NCBI RefSeq assembly: GCF_029023865.1
Contig: NZ_CP118969.1
Location: forward strand, 2,418,001 to 2,482,000
Direction: 5' to 3'
Origin: Lactococcus lactis
GTDB lineage: Bacteria > Bacillota > Bacilli > Lactobacillales > Streptococcaceae
DNA: 64,000 bases
In this document: positions 1 to 8,575 of the stretch, one piece after another
Numbering within the stretch: the first letter of the stretch is position 1
Layout of the letters: each line of letters starts with the position of its first letter
Notes under the pieces: generated by a model
Databases searched by the model: none
Told to the model about the DNA's origin: nothing
What the model saw: the letters and a program-made list of their open reading frames with translations, nothing else
Position numbers and translations under genes: made by a program

Positions 1-409
1 TCAACAGAACAAAACCAGCTTTTTCTAGAAACTCTTCAACAAACCTTGACGATTTTTCATCATCAAAATCATGATTACCAAGTATCGCAAATTTCCCAAG
101 AGGAGCTTTAAGTTCTGACAATATCGTCAGTAAATCAGTCCAATCTCGATTTTTTGCCCAAGCAACCTTGTCAAATAAATCTCCAGAAAAAATAATTAAA
201 TCTGGCTGTTCATTAGCAATATTTCGAGCAAATTTTTTAAAACGACGACTAGTCGTGTGCCAAGCAAAGTGGGTATCGGTAAAATGAGCAATTTTTAAAT
301 TTTGTTTTTGAGCGATTTTTACATGTCTCACTTTCATCAAATGAGGCTCTATAAAAATTCCATAAATTAACAAACTTAAGAGCACTGCTCCTATTATCAA
401 TTCAATCAT
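1..409 (-). CDS. Metallophosphoesterase, membrane-anchored (C-terminus outside window)
   Basis: The first 136 codons of a calcineurin-like phosphoesterase are visible; the rest lies off the left edge. The order is a short hydrophobic N-terminal segment (residues 1-19), then TDTH at about 41-44, GDLFD at about 74-78 and GNHDFD at about 105-110. These are the metal-binding motifs of the two-metal phosphoesterase fold. The family includes YkuE-like proteins that act on phospholipid or nucleotide substrates at the membrane; the substrate here cannot be told. The ATG at 409 is the first in-frame start before the hydrophobic segment. Confidence 0.85.
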   Translation of the reverse strand, partial: MIELIIGAVLLSLLIYGIFIEPHLMKVRHVKIAQKQNLKIAHFTDTHFAWHTTSRRFKKFARNIANEQPDLIIFSGDLFDKVAWAKNRDWTDLLTILSELKAPLGKFAILGNHDFDDEKSSRFVEEFLEKAGFVLL

Positions 410-575
410 TTGTCCATTTTATCATAAATTCACTGACAAAAACATAGTATTAATCAAAAATACTTGATGAAGTTATCAATCTATTCTCTTTTTCTGACAA
501 ATTTCTGGTCAGTAAATTCGGACGGAACCGAGCTTTCTGTCAGTAAATATCAACTCTAATTATCAAATTTTTATA

Positions 576-600
576 CAAAAAAAGACCACCGAAGCAGCCT
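576..600 (-). terminator. Rho-independent terminator after rpsR
   Basis: A stem with a TTCG tetraloop followed on the minus strand by a run of T lies 9 bases past the rpsR stop. It closes the rpsF-ssb-rpsR operon. Confidence 0.75.
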
Positions 601-608
601 TTCATTTA

Positions 609-854
609 TTAGTTTTGGTCTTCAGCTACGAATGGAAGCAAAGCCATTATGCGCGCGCGTTTGATTGCGTTAACCACTTTACGTTGGTTTTTAGCAGATG
701 TACCAGTCACGCGACGTGGCAAGATTTTACCACGTTCTGAGATGAAACGTTTCAAAAGTTCAGTGTCTTTGTAGTCAACGACTTCGATTTTGTTTGCAGC
801 GATGAAGTCAACTTTTTTACGGCGTTTGAAGCCGCCACGACGTTGTTGTGCCAT
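609..854 (-). CDS. rpsR: 30S ribosomal protein S18
   Basis: An 81-residue S18 of normal length. A basic N-terminus ([12 protein letters not shown]) is followed by the conserved core with the typical TGTSAKNQR segment and the basic helix [12 protein letters not shown]18 forms a heterodimer with S6 on the 30S platform. It is the third gene of rpsF-ssb-rpsR, the standard Firmicute order. An unusually long 173-bp gap with three hairpins separates it from ssb, so its expression may be tuned separately. A good Shine-Dalgarno (AAGGAG) precedes the ATG at 854. Confidence 0.97.
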   Translation of the reverse strand: MAQQRRGGFKRRKKVDFIAANKIEVVDYKDTELLKRFISERGKILPRRVTGTSAKNQRKVVNAIKRARIMALLPFVAEDQN

Positions 855-912
855 TTTATTTCTCCTTATATTATTTTTAGATGTCTGTTTAAAGCTTTCT
901 TAGGATTACGAC

Positions 913-1022
913 GTTATTATGAAAAGCCGATTCTGCTTTTCATAATAACTAGTAAGAGGGTTAGGAAATCCGCCATAGCGGTTTCCGTGAAATAATTAGG
1001 CGCTTTAGCGTCAATTATTTCA
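913..1022. repeat. Three consecutive hairpins between ssb and rpsR
   Basis: Hairpin 1 has two 15-bp arms (913-927 and 935-949). Hairpin 2 pairs GGAAA/CCGC with GCGG/TTTCC around CATA (964-986). Hairpin 3 pairs TGAAATAATT (988-997) with AATTATTTCA (1013-1022) and has CGCTTTAGCG at its tip. None has a T-run, so they look like processing or stability elements within the operon mRNA, or an inserted palindromic repeat, rather than terminators. Confidence 0.7.
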
Positions 1023-1027
1023 CCCTA

Positions 1028-1528
1028 TTAGAATGGAAGGTCATCATCCGAAATTTCCATCGGTGAGCTACCAAACGGATCAGCATCACGACCGAAATTC
1101 GGTGTTGCATTATTGTTATTCGTTTGTGGACGTGGAGTATTATTTGTAGATTGGCTAGGTGCAGAATATGAACCAGCAGAAGTTCCGCCTCCCATACCTT
1201 CACGAGCAGATCTACTTTCCAACATTTGGAAACTGTCAGCCACAACCTCAGTCACATAAACGCGTTGACCTTGTTGATTTTCATAGTTACGTGTTTGAAT
1301 TCGACCAGTTACCCCAATCAAAGCTCCTTTTTTAGCCCAATTCGCCAAATTCTCAGCTTGTTGGCGCCAAATAACGCAGTTAATGAAATCAGCCTCACGT
1401 TCGCCATTCGCATTTTTAAATTGACGGTTTACAGCCAATGAAAATGTTGCGACAGCTTGATTTTGAGGGGTGTATCGAAGTTCAGGATCGCGAGTAATGC
1501 GTCCTACTAATACAACATTGTTAATCAT
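1028..1528 (-). CDS. ssb: Single-stranded DNA-binding protein SSB
   Basis: A 166-residue SSB. The OB-fold covers about residues 1-110 (start [37 protein letters not shown]). A flexible Gly/Ser/Asn/Gln linker follows, and the acidic tip ends DDDLPF, which recruits repair and replication proteins. It binds single-stranded DNA as a tetramer. It lies between rpsF (29-bp gap) and rpsR in the conserved operon. AAGGAG lies just upstream of the ATG. Confidence 0.97.
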
Positions 1529-1557
1529 GATGAACTTCTCCTTAGAAATGAAAGCTC

Positions 1558-1851
1558 TTAAGCTTCAACTTTAACGATCATATGACGAAGAATGTCAAGG
1601 TTGATCTTAGCAAGACGGTCAAATTCGCTCAAAGCTTCTGAAGTTGTTTCAGCTTCAAAAGTTGCGATGTGGTAGATACCTTCGCGGAAATCATTGATTT
1701 CGTAAGCAAGTTTACGTTTTTCCCAGTCTTTAGACTCAAGATTTGCAGCACCGTTGTCAGTCAAGATTCCATCGAAACGTTCAACGAGGGCAGCTTTTGC
1801 TTCTTCATCAATGTTTGGGCGAATAATATAAAGAATTTCGTATTTAGTCAT
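1558..1851 (-). CDS. rpsF: 30S ribosomal protein S6
   Basis: A 97-residue S6 starting [19 protein letters not shown]. The ferredoxin-like fold is evident, with [16 protein letters not shown] in the middle and [12 protein letters not shown] at the end. The frame stays open a further 28 codons upstream, but that stretch runs through the leader and promoter. The ATG at 1851 has a strong Shine-Dalgarno (AAAAGGAGG), so it is taken as the start. First gene of rpsF-ssb-rpsR; S6 pairs with S18 in the 30S subunit. Confidence 0.96.
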
Positions 1852-1925
1852 TGATTTTTCCTCCTTTTGGACTAATGACGCAGGTTGAGTCCTGCGTAAG
1901 TTGTGAGTTTTTCCCACAGAGTTAT

Positions 1926-1954
1926 ATTCTATCACTTTTTTCTATTTTTAGCAA
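1926..1954 (-). promoter_or_regulatory. Promoter of rpsF-ssb-rpsR, followed by a leader hairpin
   Basis: TTGCTA (1949-1954) and TAGAAT (1926-1931) are separated by exactly 17 bases on the minus strand. The transcribed leader holds a 7-bp hairpin (ACGCAGG/CCTGCGT) just before the Shine-Dalgarno. In other bacteria S6:S18 binds its own mRNA leader; this hairpin could be such a site, but the usual CCG element was not recognised. Confidence 0.65.
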
Positions 1955-1999
1955 GAATACATTTAAACTTTCCCTCAGCAAAGAGAACTATTTTAAAAT

Positions 2000-2026
2000 A
2001 AAAAATACCAACTAAAGAGAGTTGGC
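2000..2026 (-). terminator. Rho-independent terminator after uppP
   Basis: A CCAACT/AGTTGG stem (2009-2014 with 2021-2026) is followed by a T-rich tract on the minus strand, 17 bases beyond the uppP stop. Confidence 0.75.
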
Positions 2027-2042
2027 ATAATTTATCTCATTC

Positions 2043-2897
2043 TTAGCCCAAAAAGGCTTTAAACATTGCATAAATAAGAAGGATAATCCCTAACACAATC
2101 CGATATTTCCCAAAGAAAGTAAAATCATGTTTTTTCACATAATCGGTCAAGAACTTGATGGCAACCATTGATACCCCAAAGGCAACTATACAAGCTACTA
2201 ACAAGACCCCAAATTGTTCAAAACTTAAAGAATTCCCATTTTTGAAAAAGTGAAGTATTTTGATGAAACTAGCCCCAAACATAACTGGAATACCCAAGAA
2301 AAAGGTAAATTCTGCGGCAACTTCACGACTTACACCAATTAATAAAGCACCGACAATTGTCGCACCTGAACGCGATGTCCCTGGAAGTAAAGACAGCACT
2401 TGGAATAATCCAATATAAAGAGCGGCACGATAAGGCAAACGGTCAATATTCATTACGGAAAATTCATGGTTTGGTACCCACCGACGCTCAATGACAATAA
2501 ATGCTACCCCATAAATAATTAACATGAAGGCAACAGGAACAAAATGGTAAAAATGTTTGTCCAACCAGTCATTAAGTGGTAAACCAATAATCGCTGCTGG
2601 TAAAGCCGCAATCAAAACTTTCAACCACAAACGCCAAGTTAATTGAATTTCACGTGGGGTTTTTTGTTTGTCAGCTGGATTTAACTTATTAAATGGATTC
2701 AGTTTATGAAAATAAAGAACAACAACTGACAAAATTGCTCCTAGCTGAATCACAACATCAAACATTTCTTTAAAAGCTGCTGATTGATTAAGACGAATAA
2801 ATTCATCAGCAATAATCAAATGTCCTGTTGAGGAAATAGGTAACCACTCAGTGATTCCTTCAATAATACCTAAAATAATGGCACGAATAAAATCCAT
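2043..2897 (-). CDS. uppP: Undecaprenyl-diphosphatase (BacA/UppP)
   Basis: 284 residues, very hydrophobic, with the two family signatures: [14 protein letters not shown] near the N-terminus (about 13-26) and [12 protein letters not shown] in the middle. These carry the catalytic Glu, Ser, His and Arg of the membrane enzyme that recycles undecaprenyl pyrophosphate to the monophosphate carrier for peptidoglycan and wall polymers. Its level affects bacitracin resistance. It is monocistronic, between its own terminator and the divergent lysP unit. The ATG at 2897 matches the family N-terminus. Confidence 0.95.
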   Translation of the reverse strand: MDFIRAIILGIIEGITEWLPISSTGHLIIADEFIRLNQSAAFKEMFDVVIQLGAILSVVVLYFHKLNPFNKLNPADKQKTPREIQLTWRLWLKVLIAALPAAIIGLPLNDWLDKHFYHFVPVAFMLIIYGVAFIVIERRWVPNHEFSVMNIDRLPYRAALYIGLFQVLSLLPGTSRSGATIVGALLIGVSREVAAEFTFFLGIPVMFGASFIKILHFFKNGNSLSFEQFGVLLVACIVAFGVSMVAIKFLTDYVKKHDFTFFGKYRIVLGIILLIYAMFKAFLG

Positions 2898-3041
2898 ATT
2901 TTGCTCCTAGAAAATTTCAGTAAAAAGACTGATTTTTATTGACTGACATAGCAGTCCTATCCTCATAAGTATATCATAAATGACAAATGAATAAACTTAC
3001 AAAGAAAGTGATTATTTGTAATTAATTTTACATTCTCTTCC

Positions 3042-3070
3042 TTGACATCATCTTAAAATTGCGCTAGAAT
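3042..3070 (+). promoter_or_regulatory. Promoter of the lysP riboswitch transcript
   Basis: TTGACA (3042-3047), a 17-base spacer and TAGAAT (3065-3070), directly upstream of the lysine riboswitch. Confidence 0.8.
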
Positions 3071-3084
3071 TACAAATAACACAT

Positions 3085-3330
3085 CGATAGAGGTCGCAAC
3101 TGATATGAATCTACGCCGAGTTGGAGCACAACAAAGACGCGTATATAGAGGAGGAGAGGTTGCCGAAAGAATTTTGTTGCTCAGCAAAGTTCTTGGGCTA
3201 GTGAGAAAAACTCACTAGACTGTCGCAAATGGTTAATAACCATGCGGAGGGCTATTCGTTCAAGAAAATTTTTAAAATTTTGTCGGACCTTTAGCAATCT
3301 ATTCTATCCTAGTAGGATTGCTTTTTTTGT
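3085..3330 (+). ncRNA. Lysine riboswitch (L-box) with terminator
   Basis: The leader carries the L-box elements in order: AGAGGTCGCAACT at about 3089, the CGCCGAGTTGG segment, AGGAGGAGAGGTTGCCGAAAG, GACTGTCGCA and, closing the aptamer, GCGGAGGGCTATTC near 3244-3257. It is followed by a terminator hairpin (AGCAATC at 3293-3299 with GATTGCT at 3316-3322) and a T-run. The aptamer binds lysine; when lysine is plentiful the terminator should form and stop transcription of the downstream lysine permease. Gene context agrees with the sequence call. Confidence 0.92.
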
Positions 3331-3420
3331 TTTTCTCAGACTTTTCTAAACTAAACAGGAGTAAGGTTGAGTCTGAGTCAAACAAGTCGGTGTAGAATAA
3401 ATTTTATTAGGGAGAGAATT

Positions 3421-4887
3421 TTGGAAAATTCTTCAAACTCAACTACTGAGACGCAAGTAAAACGCGGCTTAAAATCACGCCATGTTTCCATGATTGCCCT
3501 TGGCGGAACAATCGGAACTGGATTGTTTCTGACTTCAGGCGATGTCATTCACACGGCAGGACCATTTGGTGCACTGACTGCCTATGTTCTTATCGGAGCA
3601 ATGGTTTACTTCCTCATGACATCACTTGGTGAAATGGCCACTTATTTACCCACTTCTGGTTCTTTTTCAGACTATGGAACACGTTATGTTGACCCAGCTT
3701 TTGGTTTTGCTCTAGGTTGGAATTATTGGTTGAACTGGGCAATTACCGTAGCGGTTGATTTAACAGCCGTTGCCCTTTGTATCAAATTCTGGTTACCAGA
3801 TGTTCCAAGTTGGATTTTTTCACTGATTGCCTTAATTATTGTCTTTGCAATCAATGCCTTATCAGTTAAAACTTTTGGCGAAACTGAATATTGGTTGTCA
3901 GCCATTAAAATTACTGTTGTTGTTTTATTCTTGATTATTGGTTTCTTATCTATTTTTGGAATTATGGGCGGTCATATTGACGTCGCTAAAAATCTTTCAG
4001 TTGGTAATCATGGTTTTGTCGGAGGACTTGGTAGTTTCACTACCGGCGGAGGGATTCTCGGCGTACTCTTAGTCGCTGGTTTCTCTTTCCAAGGAACAGA
4101 ATTGCTCGGAATTACAGCTGGTGAAGCTGAAAATCCTGAAAAATCAATTCCTAAAGCTATGAACTCTATCTTCTGGCGTATTCTTGTCTTTTATATCTTA
4201 TCTATCTTCGTGATGGCGGCTATCATTCCATTTACCGACCCCCACTTAGTTGGAGGAGATTCAGCTGCTCAAAGCCCTTTCACAATTGTATTTGAACGTG
4301 TTGGTCTCTCTATTGCAGCTTCTATCATGAACGCCGTTGTTTTAACTTCTGTCGTTTCAGCAGCAAACTCTGGAATGTATGCCTCTACTCGGATGCTTTA
4401 TTCACTAGCTAAAGATGGTGGCGCACCAAAGATTTTCTCAAAAACTTCAAAAAACGGGATTCCTTTCATTGCTTTATTAGCTACAACTGCTGTTGCTTTA
4501 CTCACATTCTTGACATCAATTTACGGAGTTAGCTTCTTTACATTCCTCGTCTCAGCCTCTGGTTTAACAGGATTTATTGCTTGGATTGGGATTGCAATTA
4601 GCCACTTCCGCTTCCGCCGCGCCTATGTCGCTCAAGGAAAAGATGTTAAAAAATTACCTTATCATGCAAAACTATTCCCATTTGGTCCAATCTTAGCCTT
4701 AATTATGACCGTTTTAGTCACACTCGGCCAAGACCCAATGCTTCTTTTTGGTAAAACTTGGGTGCAAGGTGTCATCATGTATGCCGCAATTCCACTCTTC
4801 TTCATCCTTTACTTGGGTTATAAATTTAAAAACAAAACGAAACTTATCCCCCTTAAAGAGGTTGATTTAAGTCGTCATAAAGATTAA
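3421..4887 (+). CDS. lysP: Lysine-specific amino acid permease
   Basis: A 12-segment APC-family amino acid permease of about 488 residues. The N-terminus carries LKSRHVSMIALGGTIGTGLF, the first-helix signature of LysP-like permeases, and GFSFQGTELLGITAGEAENP follows in the middle. It imports lysine with protons across the membrane. The lysine riboswitch upstream fixes the substrate. Two TTG starts are possible. The TTG at 3421 follows AGGGAG and gives an N-terminal tail as long as that of E. coli LysP, so it is preferred; the TTG at 3367 follows AGGAG and would add 18 residues. Confidence 0.93.
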   Translation: MENSSNSTTETQVKRGLKSRHVSMIALGGTIGTGLFLTSGDVIHTAGPFGALTAYVLIGAMVYFLMTSLGEMATYLPTSGSFSDYGTRYVDPAFGFALGWNYWLNWAITVAVDLTAVALCIKFWLPDVPSWIFSLIALIIVFAINALSVKTFGETEYWLSAIKITVVVLFLIIGFLSIFGIMGGHIDVAKNLSVGNHGFVGGLGSFTTGGGILGVLLVAGFSFQGTELLGITAGEAENPEKSIPKAMNSIFWRILVFYILSIFVMAAIIPFTDPHLVGGDSAAQSPFTIVFERVGLSIAASIMNAVVLTSVVSAANSGMYASTRMLYSLAKDGGAPKIFSKTSKNGIPFIALLATTAVALLTFLTSIYGVSFFTFLVSASGLTGFIAWIGIAISHFRFRRAYVAQGKDVKKLPYHAKLFPFGPILALIMTVLVTLGQDPMLLFGKTWVQGVIMYAAIPLFFILYLGYKFKNKTKLIPLKEVDLSRHKD

Positions 4888-4919
4888 AAAAAGTCGCTCA
4901 ATGAGCGGCTTTTTTATTA
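4887..4919. terminator. Bidirectional terminator between lysP and dnaX
   Basis: A GTCGCTC/GAGCGGC stem with A-run and T-run on opposite sides sits between the converging lysP and dnaX stops and can serve both. Confidence 0.75.
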
Positions 4920-4921
4920 TT

Positions 4922-6580
4922 TTAATCATTAATTTCAACTACTTTTTCACCAAAGAGTTCTTTAGCTAAGTTTACCGTTTCATCCGGCTCTTTTTCATCT
5001 TCTTCATCTTCTTGAACATTTTCAGATTTTAAATTAGAAACATATTCTGCTCGAACTTCTTGCCAGTCTTGTTCAGCAAGAGAGATAATTTCTGGCGCAA
5101 ATCCAACAATTGAACTCAAGAGATTCCCACAAAAAAGTTGCAATTCTTCATTTTCACTGACTCTTTTAGCAAGATTCTCATGAGGAAAAGTCACCACAAG
5201 GAAATTTTCTGACGCAGCGACAGGGGCTGTATTATTAAGTAAAGCTCGGTCTGCCGGTTTAGTTACCGAAGCAACAAGTTCTGGCCACGCACTTAGAGCA
5301 GCTTTTCTAGCTTCATTTGTCGCCTCAGCCAAAGCTTTATAAATTAAATCTTTGTTAATTTGGCGTTTTTTAGATGCTATTGGTTTCGGACTGCCTTTAA
5401 CTTTTTCTGTCAGTAAATTATTTTGTGAATCTGAATTTACCTGAATTTGACCAGCTGAAATTTGAGCTTTCAATTGATTAATTTCGGTTTTTAAAGTAGC
5501 AATTTCGGCTGTCAGCTGATTTGGAATTTCTCCTTGCGAAGCTGTCAGTAAATTATTTTGTCCAATTTCAGCCAAACGCATGGTCATGACGTCTGCCGCA
5601 ATTTTTGTTTGAGTCGTTTCCTTTATCGTTTTCAAACTTTCAATTGCAACATCAATCCATGAAAAAATTTGACCCCGGTCATACTGAGAATTTTTATCCA
5701 AGAGTAAATCCCGAAGGTATGCTAATAAATCTTCCGTAAATCGAAGCATATTTTTTCCTTCAGCAAAAATCTTATCAAGTTCCGTCAGCGCTTTTGCTTC
5801 ATCATGCTCAAAAAGTGCTACAACATATGTTACTAAAGCATCTGCAGCAATCGACCCTGTGACAAGTAGTGCATCATTTTCTTCTAATTTTCCTGATGAA
5901 AACGATAAAGCTTGGTCTAATAAAGAGAGGGCATCACGCATTCCACCTTCAGCTGCTTTAGCAATAACATCGAGTGCTTTACCGTCGAATTCAAGTCCTT
6001 CATCAGCCATTATTTTTGCTAAATAAGTCCGAATGTCTCCTGTTGTGATTGATTTAAAAGCAAAACGTTGAACACGCGAGATAATGGTTGCTGGAATTTT
6101 TTGTAATTCAGTAGTAGCCAGGACGAAAACAACATTTTCTGTAGGTTCTTCTAGTGTTTTCAAAAGTGCATTAAAAGCCCCTGTTGAAAGCATATGCACT
6201 TCATCAATAATATAAACCTTGTAAGTGGCTTGACTAGCTGCGTAAGTTGATTTATCTCGAATTTCTCGAATTTCGTCAACCCCATTATTTGATGCCGCAT
6301 CAAGTTCAATGACATCATCTAAGCTTCCTTTGGTGATTGAGTCACAAATAAAGCAATTATTGCAGGGCTCTCCATCCACTTGATTAGGACAATTTATTGC
6401 CTTAGCAAAAATTTTAGCTGCTGAGGTTTTCCCTGTCCCTCTTGGACCAGAAAAAAGATAAGCATGTGAAATTTGATGATTGACAATCGCATTTTTTAAT
6501 GTTGTTGCTACAACTTCTTGCCCCACCATTTCATCAAATCTTTGACTTCGATATTTTCTATATAATGCTTGATATGCCAT
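4922..6580 (-). CDS. dnaX: DNA polymerase III subunit gamma/tau
   Basis: 552 residues. Clamp-loader AAA+ domain: Walker A GPRGTGKT (about 45-52), zinc cysteines at about 64, 73, 76 and 79, Walker B IIDEVHML (about 124-131), sensor 1 VLATTE, and SRVQRF where most members have SRCQRF. The C-terminal third is the tau-specific part, with a coiled-coil-like stretch (IATLKTEINQLKAQI) and an acidic tail. It loads the beta clamp in the replisome. The visible gene is one continuous tau-length frame. Confidence 0.96.
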   Translation of the reverse strand: MAYQALYRKYRSQRFDEMVGQEVVATTLKNAIVNHQISHAYLFSGPRGTGKTSAAKIFAKAINCPNQVDGEPCNNCFICDSITKGSLDDVIELDAASNNGVDEIREIRDKSTYAASQATYKVYIIDEVHMLSTGAFNALLKTLEEPTENVVFVLATTELQKIPATIISRVQRFAFKSITTGDIRTYLAKIMADEGLEFDGKALDVIAKAAEGGMRDALSLLDQALSFSSGKLEENDALLVTGSIAADALVTYVVALFEHDEAKALTELDKIFAEGKNMLRFTEDLLAYLRDLLLDKNSQYDRGQIFSWIDVAIESLKTIKETTQTKIAADVMTMRLAEIGQNNLLTASQGEIPNQLTAEIATLKTEINQLKAQISAGQIQVNSDSQNNLLTEKVKGSPKPIASKKRQINKDLIYKALAEATNEARKAALSAWPELVASVTKPADRALLNNTAPVAASENFLVVTFPHENLAKRVSENEELQLFCGNLLSSIVGFAPEIISLAEQDWQEVRAEYVSNLKSENVQEDEEDEKEPDETVNLAKELFGEKVVEIND

Positions 6581-6628
6581 TTTTCTCTTCCAATTTTTTA
6601 CTTAGTATTCTTTTCATATCCGCTTGTT

Positions 6629-7270
6629 TCAATAGAAATCTTGCCCAAGACTATAGTTTAAGTCTTTTAAAATTTCAGTTGAAGCATCACGTGATTGAAT
6701 CAATTCATCAATATCTTGTGATTGATAATTTCTGAGGGCCTGTCTGAGGGCGAACATTCTTGCTCGATTAATCGTTGCCTCATCTGCTTCGGTTGCCGCA
6801 AAAAATATTTTACGTGCTTTTTCATCAAAAATCGTCCAAGCAATTGCTAAATCAAAAGCTGGATCACCAATAACAGCTTTGTCAGTAATTTTGACGTTAA
6901 CTAACTTTCCGTCAGTAACTTTTAAATTTTGCGTAAGCAATTGTCCCAAAACCCAAACAGGTTTCTTGGACCATTTTGTTTTTGCTGCAAAATCAAATTT
7001 TTCTTGCAAAAGGTCAGCAGGAACAACTTTTTGATAGACTTTCAAAAGTTCTATCATCTCAGCTTCAAAGAAAATCAAATCAGAGCCAGCAAAAGCATTT
7101 TCAAAACTAGGTGACTTTGCATCTGTTGTTGGTAGCCGATGTAATTGATAGAGAAAACTTCCTAATTCTTGCGCAAATTCACGAACATCTCCAATATTAC
7201 CTGGATTTACAGATATTCCTTCTTTTTCCCCAAAACGGTCAGCAATAAATTTTTTTACTATTTCACTCAT
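6629..7270 (-). CDS. Degenerate aminoglycoside-phosphotransferase-like protein
   Basis: 213 residues that resemble the C-lobe of APH/choline-kinase proteins: LGSFLYQLHRLP, an FFEAEMIELLKVYQ helix, then KKPVWVLGQLLTQNLKVTDG and GDPAFDLAIAW. In active members the middle block reads roughly HGDLHPGNVL and is followed by a DFG-like metal site. Here His and Asp of the catalytic loop are replaced (VLGQLLTQN), and the second metal site reads ITDKAVI. The N-lobe with the ATP-binding loop is also missing (usual length near 300). It is probably an inactive pseudo-kinase or a decayed gene, although the frame is intact. It lies 48 bp upstream of dnaX on the same strand. Confidence 0.6.
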   Translation of the reverse strand: MSEIVKKFIADRFGEKEGISVNPGNIGDVREFAQELGSFLYQLHRLPTTDAKSPSFENAFAGSDLIFFEAEMIELLKVYQKVVPADLLQEKFDFAAKTKWSKKPVWVLGQLLTQNLKVTDGKLVNVKITDKAVIGDPAFDLAIAWTIFDEKARKIFFAATEADEATINRARMFALRQALRNYQSQDIDELIQSRDASTEILKDLNYSLGQDFY

Positions 7271-7301
7271 TTTTTTCTCCGATACCCTTTAAAATTTTGA
7301 T

Positions 7302-7790
7302 TTAACCTACTTCAAAAAATTTAAAATCAGTCATTTCACATAAAATGTTAGCAAATTCTTCAAGATATTTTTGGTCGATTTCATCGTAAAAACCAATTTC
7401 TGAACTATCTAAGTCAAGAACCCCAACTAATTTACCGTCTTTAACCATCGGAACAACAATTTCAGACATTGCTCGACCGTCACAAGAAATATAATTTTTG
7501 TGTTTCTTTACATTTTCAACAATAATGGTTTGGCGATTTTGAGCTGATTCCCCACAAACCCCTTTGCCCATTATAATTTCAACGCAAGACACAGACCCTT
7601 GAAATGGCCCTAAAATTAATTTTTCACCATTGTAGAGGTAGAAACCTGTATAAACTTGCTCAGGCAAAAAGCTCCAAAGTAAACTACTTGCATTGGCTAA
7701 GTTTGAAAGTGTATAATTTTGTTCACTAAGAAGCGCTTTTAGTTGCAAATTAAGCAACTCATAACCTTCGATTTTTTCTTCTTTATTCAT
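7302..7790 (-). CDS. GAF-domain free methionine-(R)-sulfoxide reductase
   Basis: 162 residues forming one GAF domain. Typical fRMsr features are GFYLYNGEKLILGPFQG, VSCVEI, the GKGVCGESA cysteine and the ISCDGRAMSEIVVP cysteine. The cysteines reduce free methionine-R-sulfoxide and thus protect against oxidation. The ATG at 7790 has GAGGAG seven bases upstream; a longer TTG reading starts inside that Shine-Dalgarno and is rejected. It sits 31 bp upstream of the phosphotransferase-like gene on the same strand and may be cotranscribed with it. Confidence 0.88.
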   Translation of the reverse strand: MNKEEKIEGYELLNLQLKALLSEQNYTLSNLANASSLLWSFLPEQVYTGFYLYNGEKLILGPFQGSVSCVEIIMGKGVCGESAQNRQTIIVENVKKHKNYISCDGRAMSEIVVPMVKDGKLVGVLDLDSSEIGFYDEIDQKYLEEFANILCEMTDFKFFEVG

Positions 7791-7859
7791 CTTGTTGCTC
7801 CTCAAAAATAATATAATCCATTATATCATTTTTTAAAGGCAAATTTTAGATTAGTTTTG

Positions 7860-8285
7860 ATATAAGCATTCTTGCTTCTACTACGCTGTCCGTTTTGACT
7901 AGCTGCTCAAGCAACTGCCAAAAAGGCAACACGCTAAAGCGTGAACGCGCAGACGAAAAGGTGAAAAGCTATACTTTTCTAATCTGCACCCTGAAAGCTC
8001 CCTTTTCAGTCGCTTCCAGCTATGGCGTCCTTCCTGCCTTTTCACCTTGCTGGCTTAGATCGAGCCCTTTTGTCCGTTGCTTTAGCAATGCTGACAAAAT
8101 GGACACCTGTGGTATGGACAACGTAGTGAAACAAAGTAGATACCTTATTACTTCTCTACGCTACGTTGCTAAAGCAACAAGTCGAGCCGCACTCACTCGG
8201 CGGAAAATTATCGTCCCGCTGAGTTCGGTCATAATGAGAGAAAGAAGTCAGCAACATGAAACGTTGTTTCGTGTTACTGGCTATG
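7860..8285. other. Hairpin-dense 420-bp non-coding block
   Basis: The stretch between the fRMsr gene and the AroQ gene is richer in G and C than its flanks and full of inverted repeats. Examples are CACGCTAAAGCGTG; AAGGTGAAAAG near 7961 with CTTTTCACCTT near 8036; TTTTGTC...GACAAAA around TTGCTTTAGCAA; CAACGTAG...CTACGTTG; and GTTGCTAAAGCAAC. A frame stays open through it into the AroQ gene, but the composition looks structural rather than coding. It could be a compound palindromic repeat or a structured RNA. The only promoter-like hint is TATAAT close before the AroQ start. Confidence 0.5.
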
Positions 8286-8299
8286 ATATAATAAAAACC

Positions 8300-8572
8300 A
8301 TGAATAAACTAGAAGAACTTCGGAACAACATTGACCACGTGGACCAAGAAATCGTTCAGCTTCTTGAGAAACGTATGACAATTGTTCAAGAAATTAGCCA
8401 AGAAAAACAAGCACAAAAAATTACTATTTTAGATAACTCTCGCGAACAAGCCGTATTAGATTTGGCTCGCCAAAATATTAAAAATTCTGCTTATCAAGAA
8501 ACAATCATTAATACTTTTAAAGATATTATGAAAAATTCTCGCCTTTATCAAAGAGAAAACCGTGAACAATAA
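8300..8572 (+). CDS. Chorismate mutase, AroQ type
   Basis: 90 residues, all helical, matching the stand-alone AroQ fold: LEELRNNIDHVDQEIVQLLEKR at the N-terminus, a Lys in QEKQAQK, DNSREQAVLDLARQN, and IMKNSRLYQ at the end. The enzyme turns chorismate into prephenate for phenylalanine and tyrosine synthesis. The ATG at 8300 agrees with the family start. The in-frame extension up to 7895 covers the hairpin block and has no family similarity. No clear Shine-Dalgarno precedes the ATG (TATGATATAATAAAAACC), so the message may be nearly leaderless. Confidence 0.85.
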   Translation: MNKLEELRNNIDHVDQEIVQLLEKRMTIVQEISQEKQAQKITILDNSREQAVLDLARQNIKNSAYQETIINTFKDIMKNSRLYQRENREQ

Positions 8573-8575
8573 GAA

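Noticed and set aside
4922-6580. Programmed frameshift in dnaX making gamma
   Set aside because: No slippery A-AAA-AAG with hairpin was noticed in the tau part; only one continuous frame is supported.
7895-8299. 135-codon N-terminal extension of the AroQ gene
   Set aside because: It runs through nested hairpins, has no family similarity and no Shine-Dalgarno; the AroQ fold is complete from 8300.
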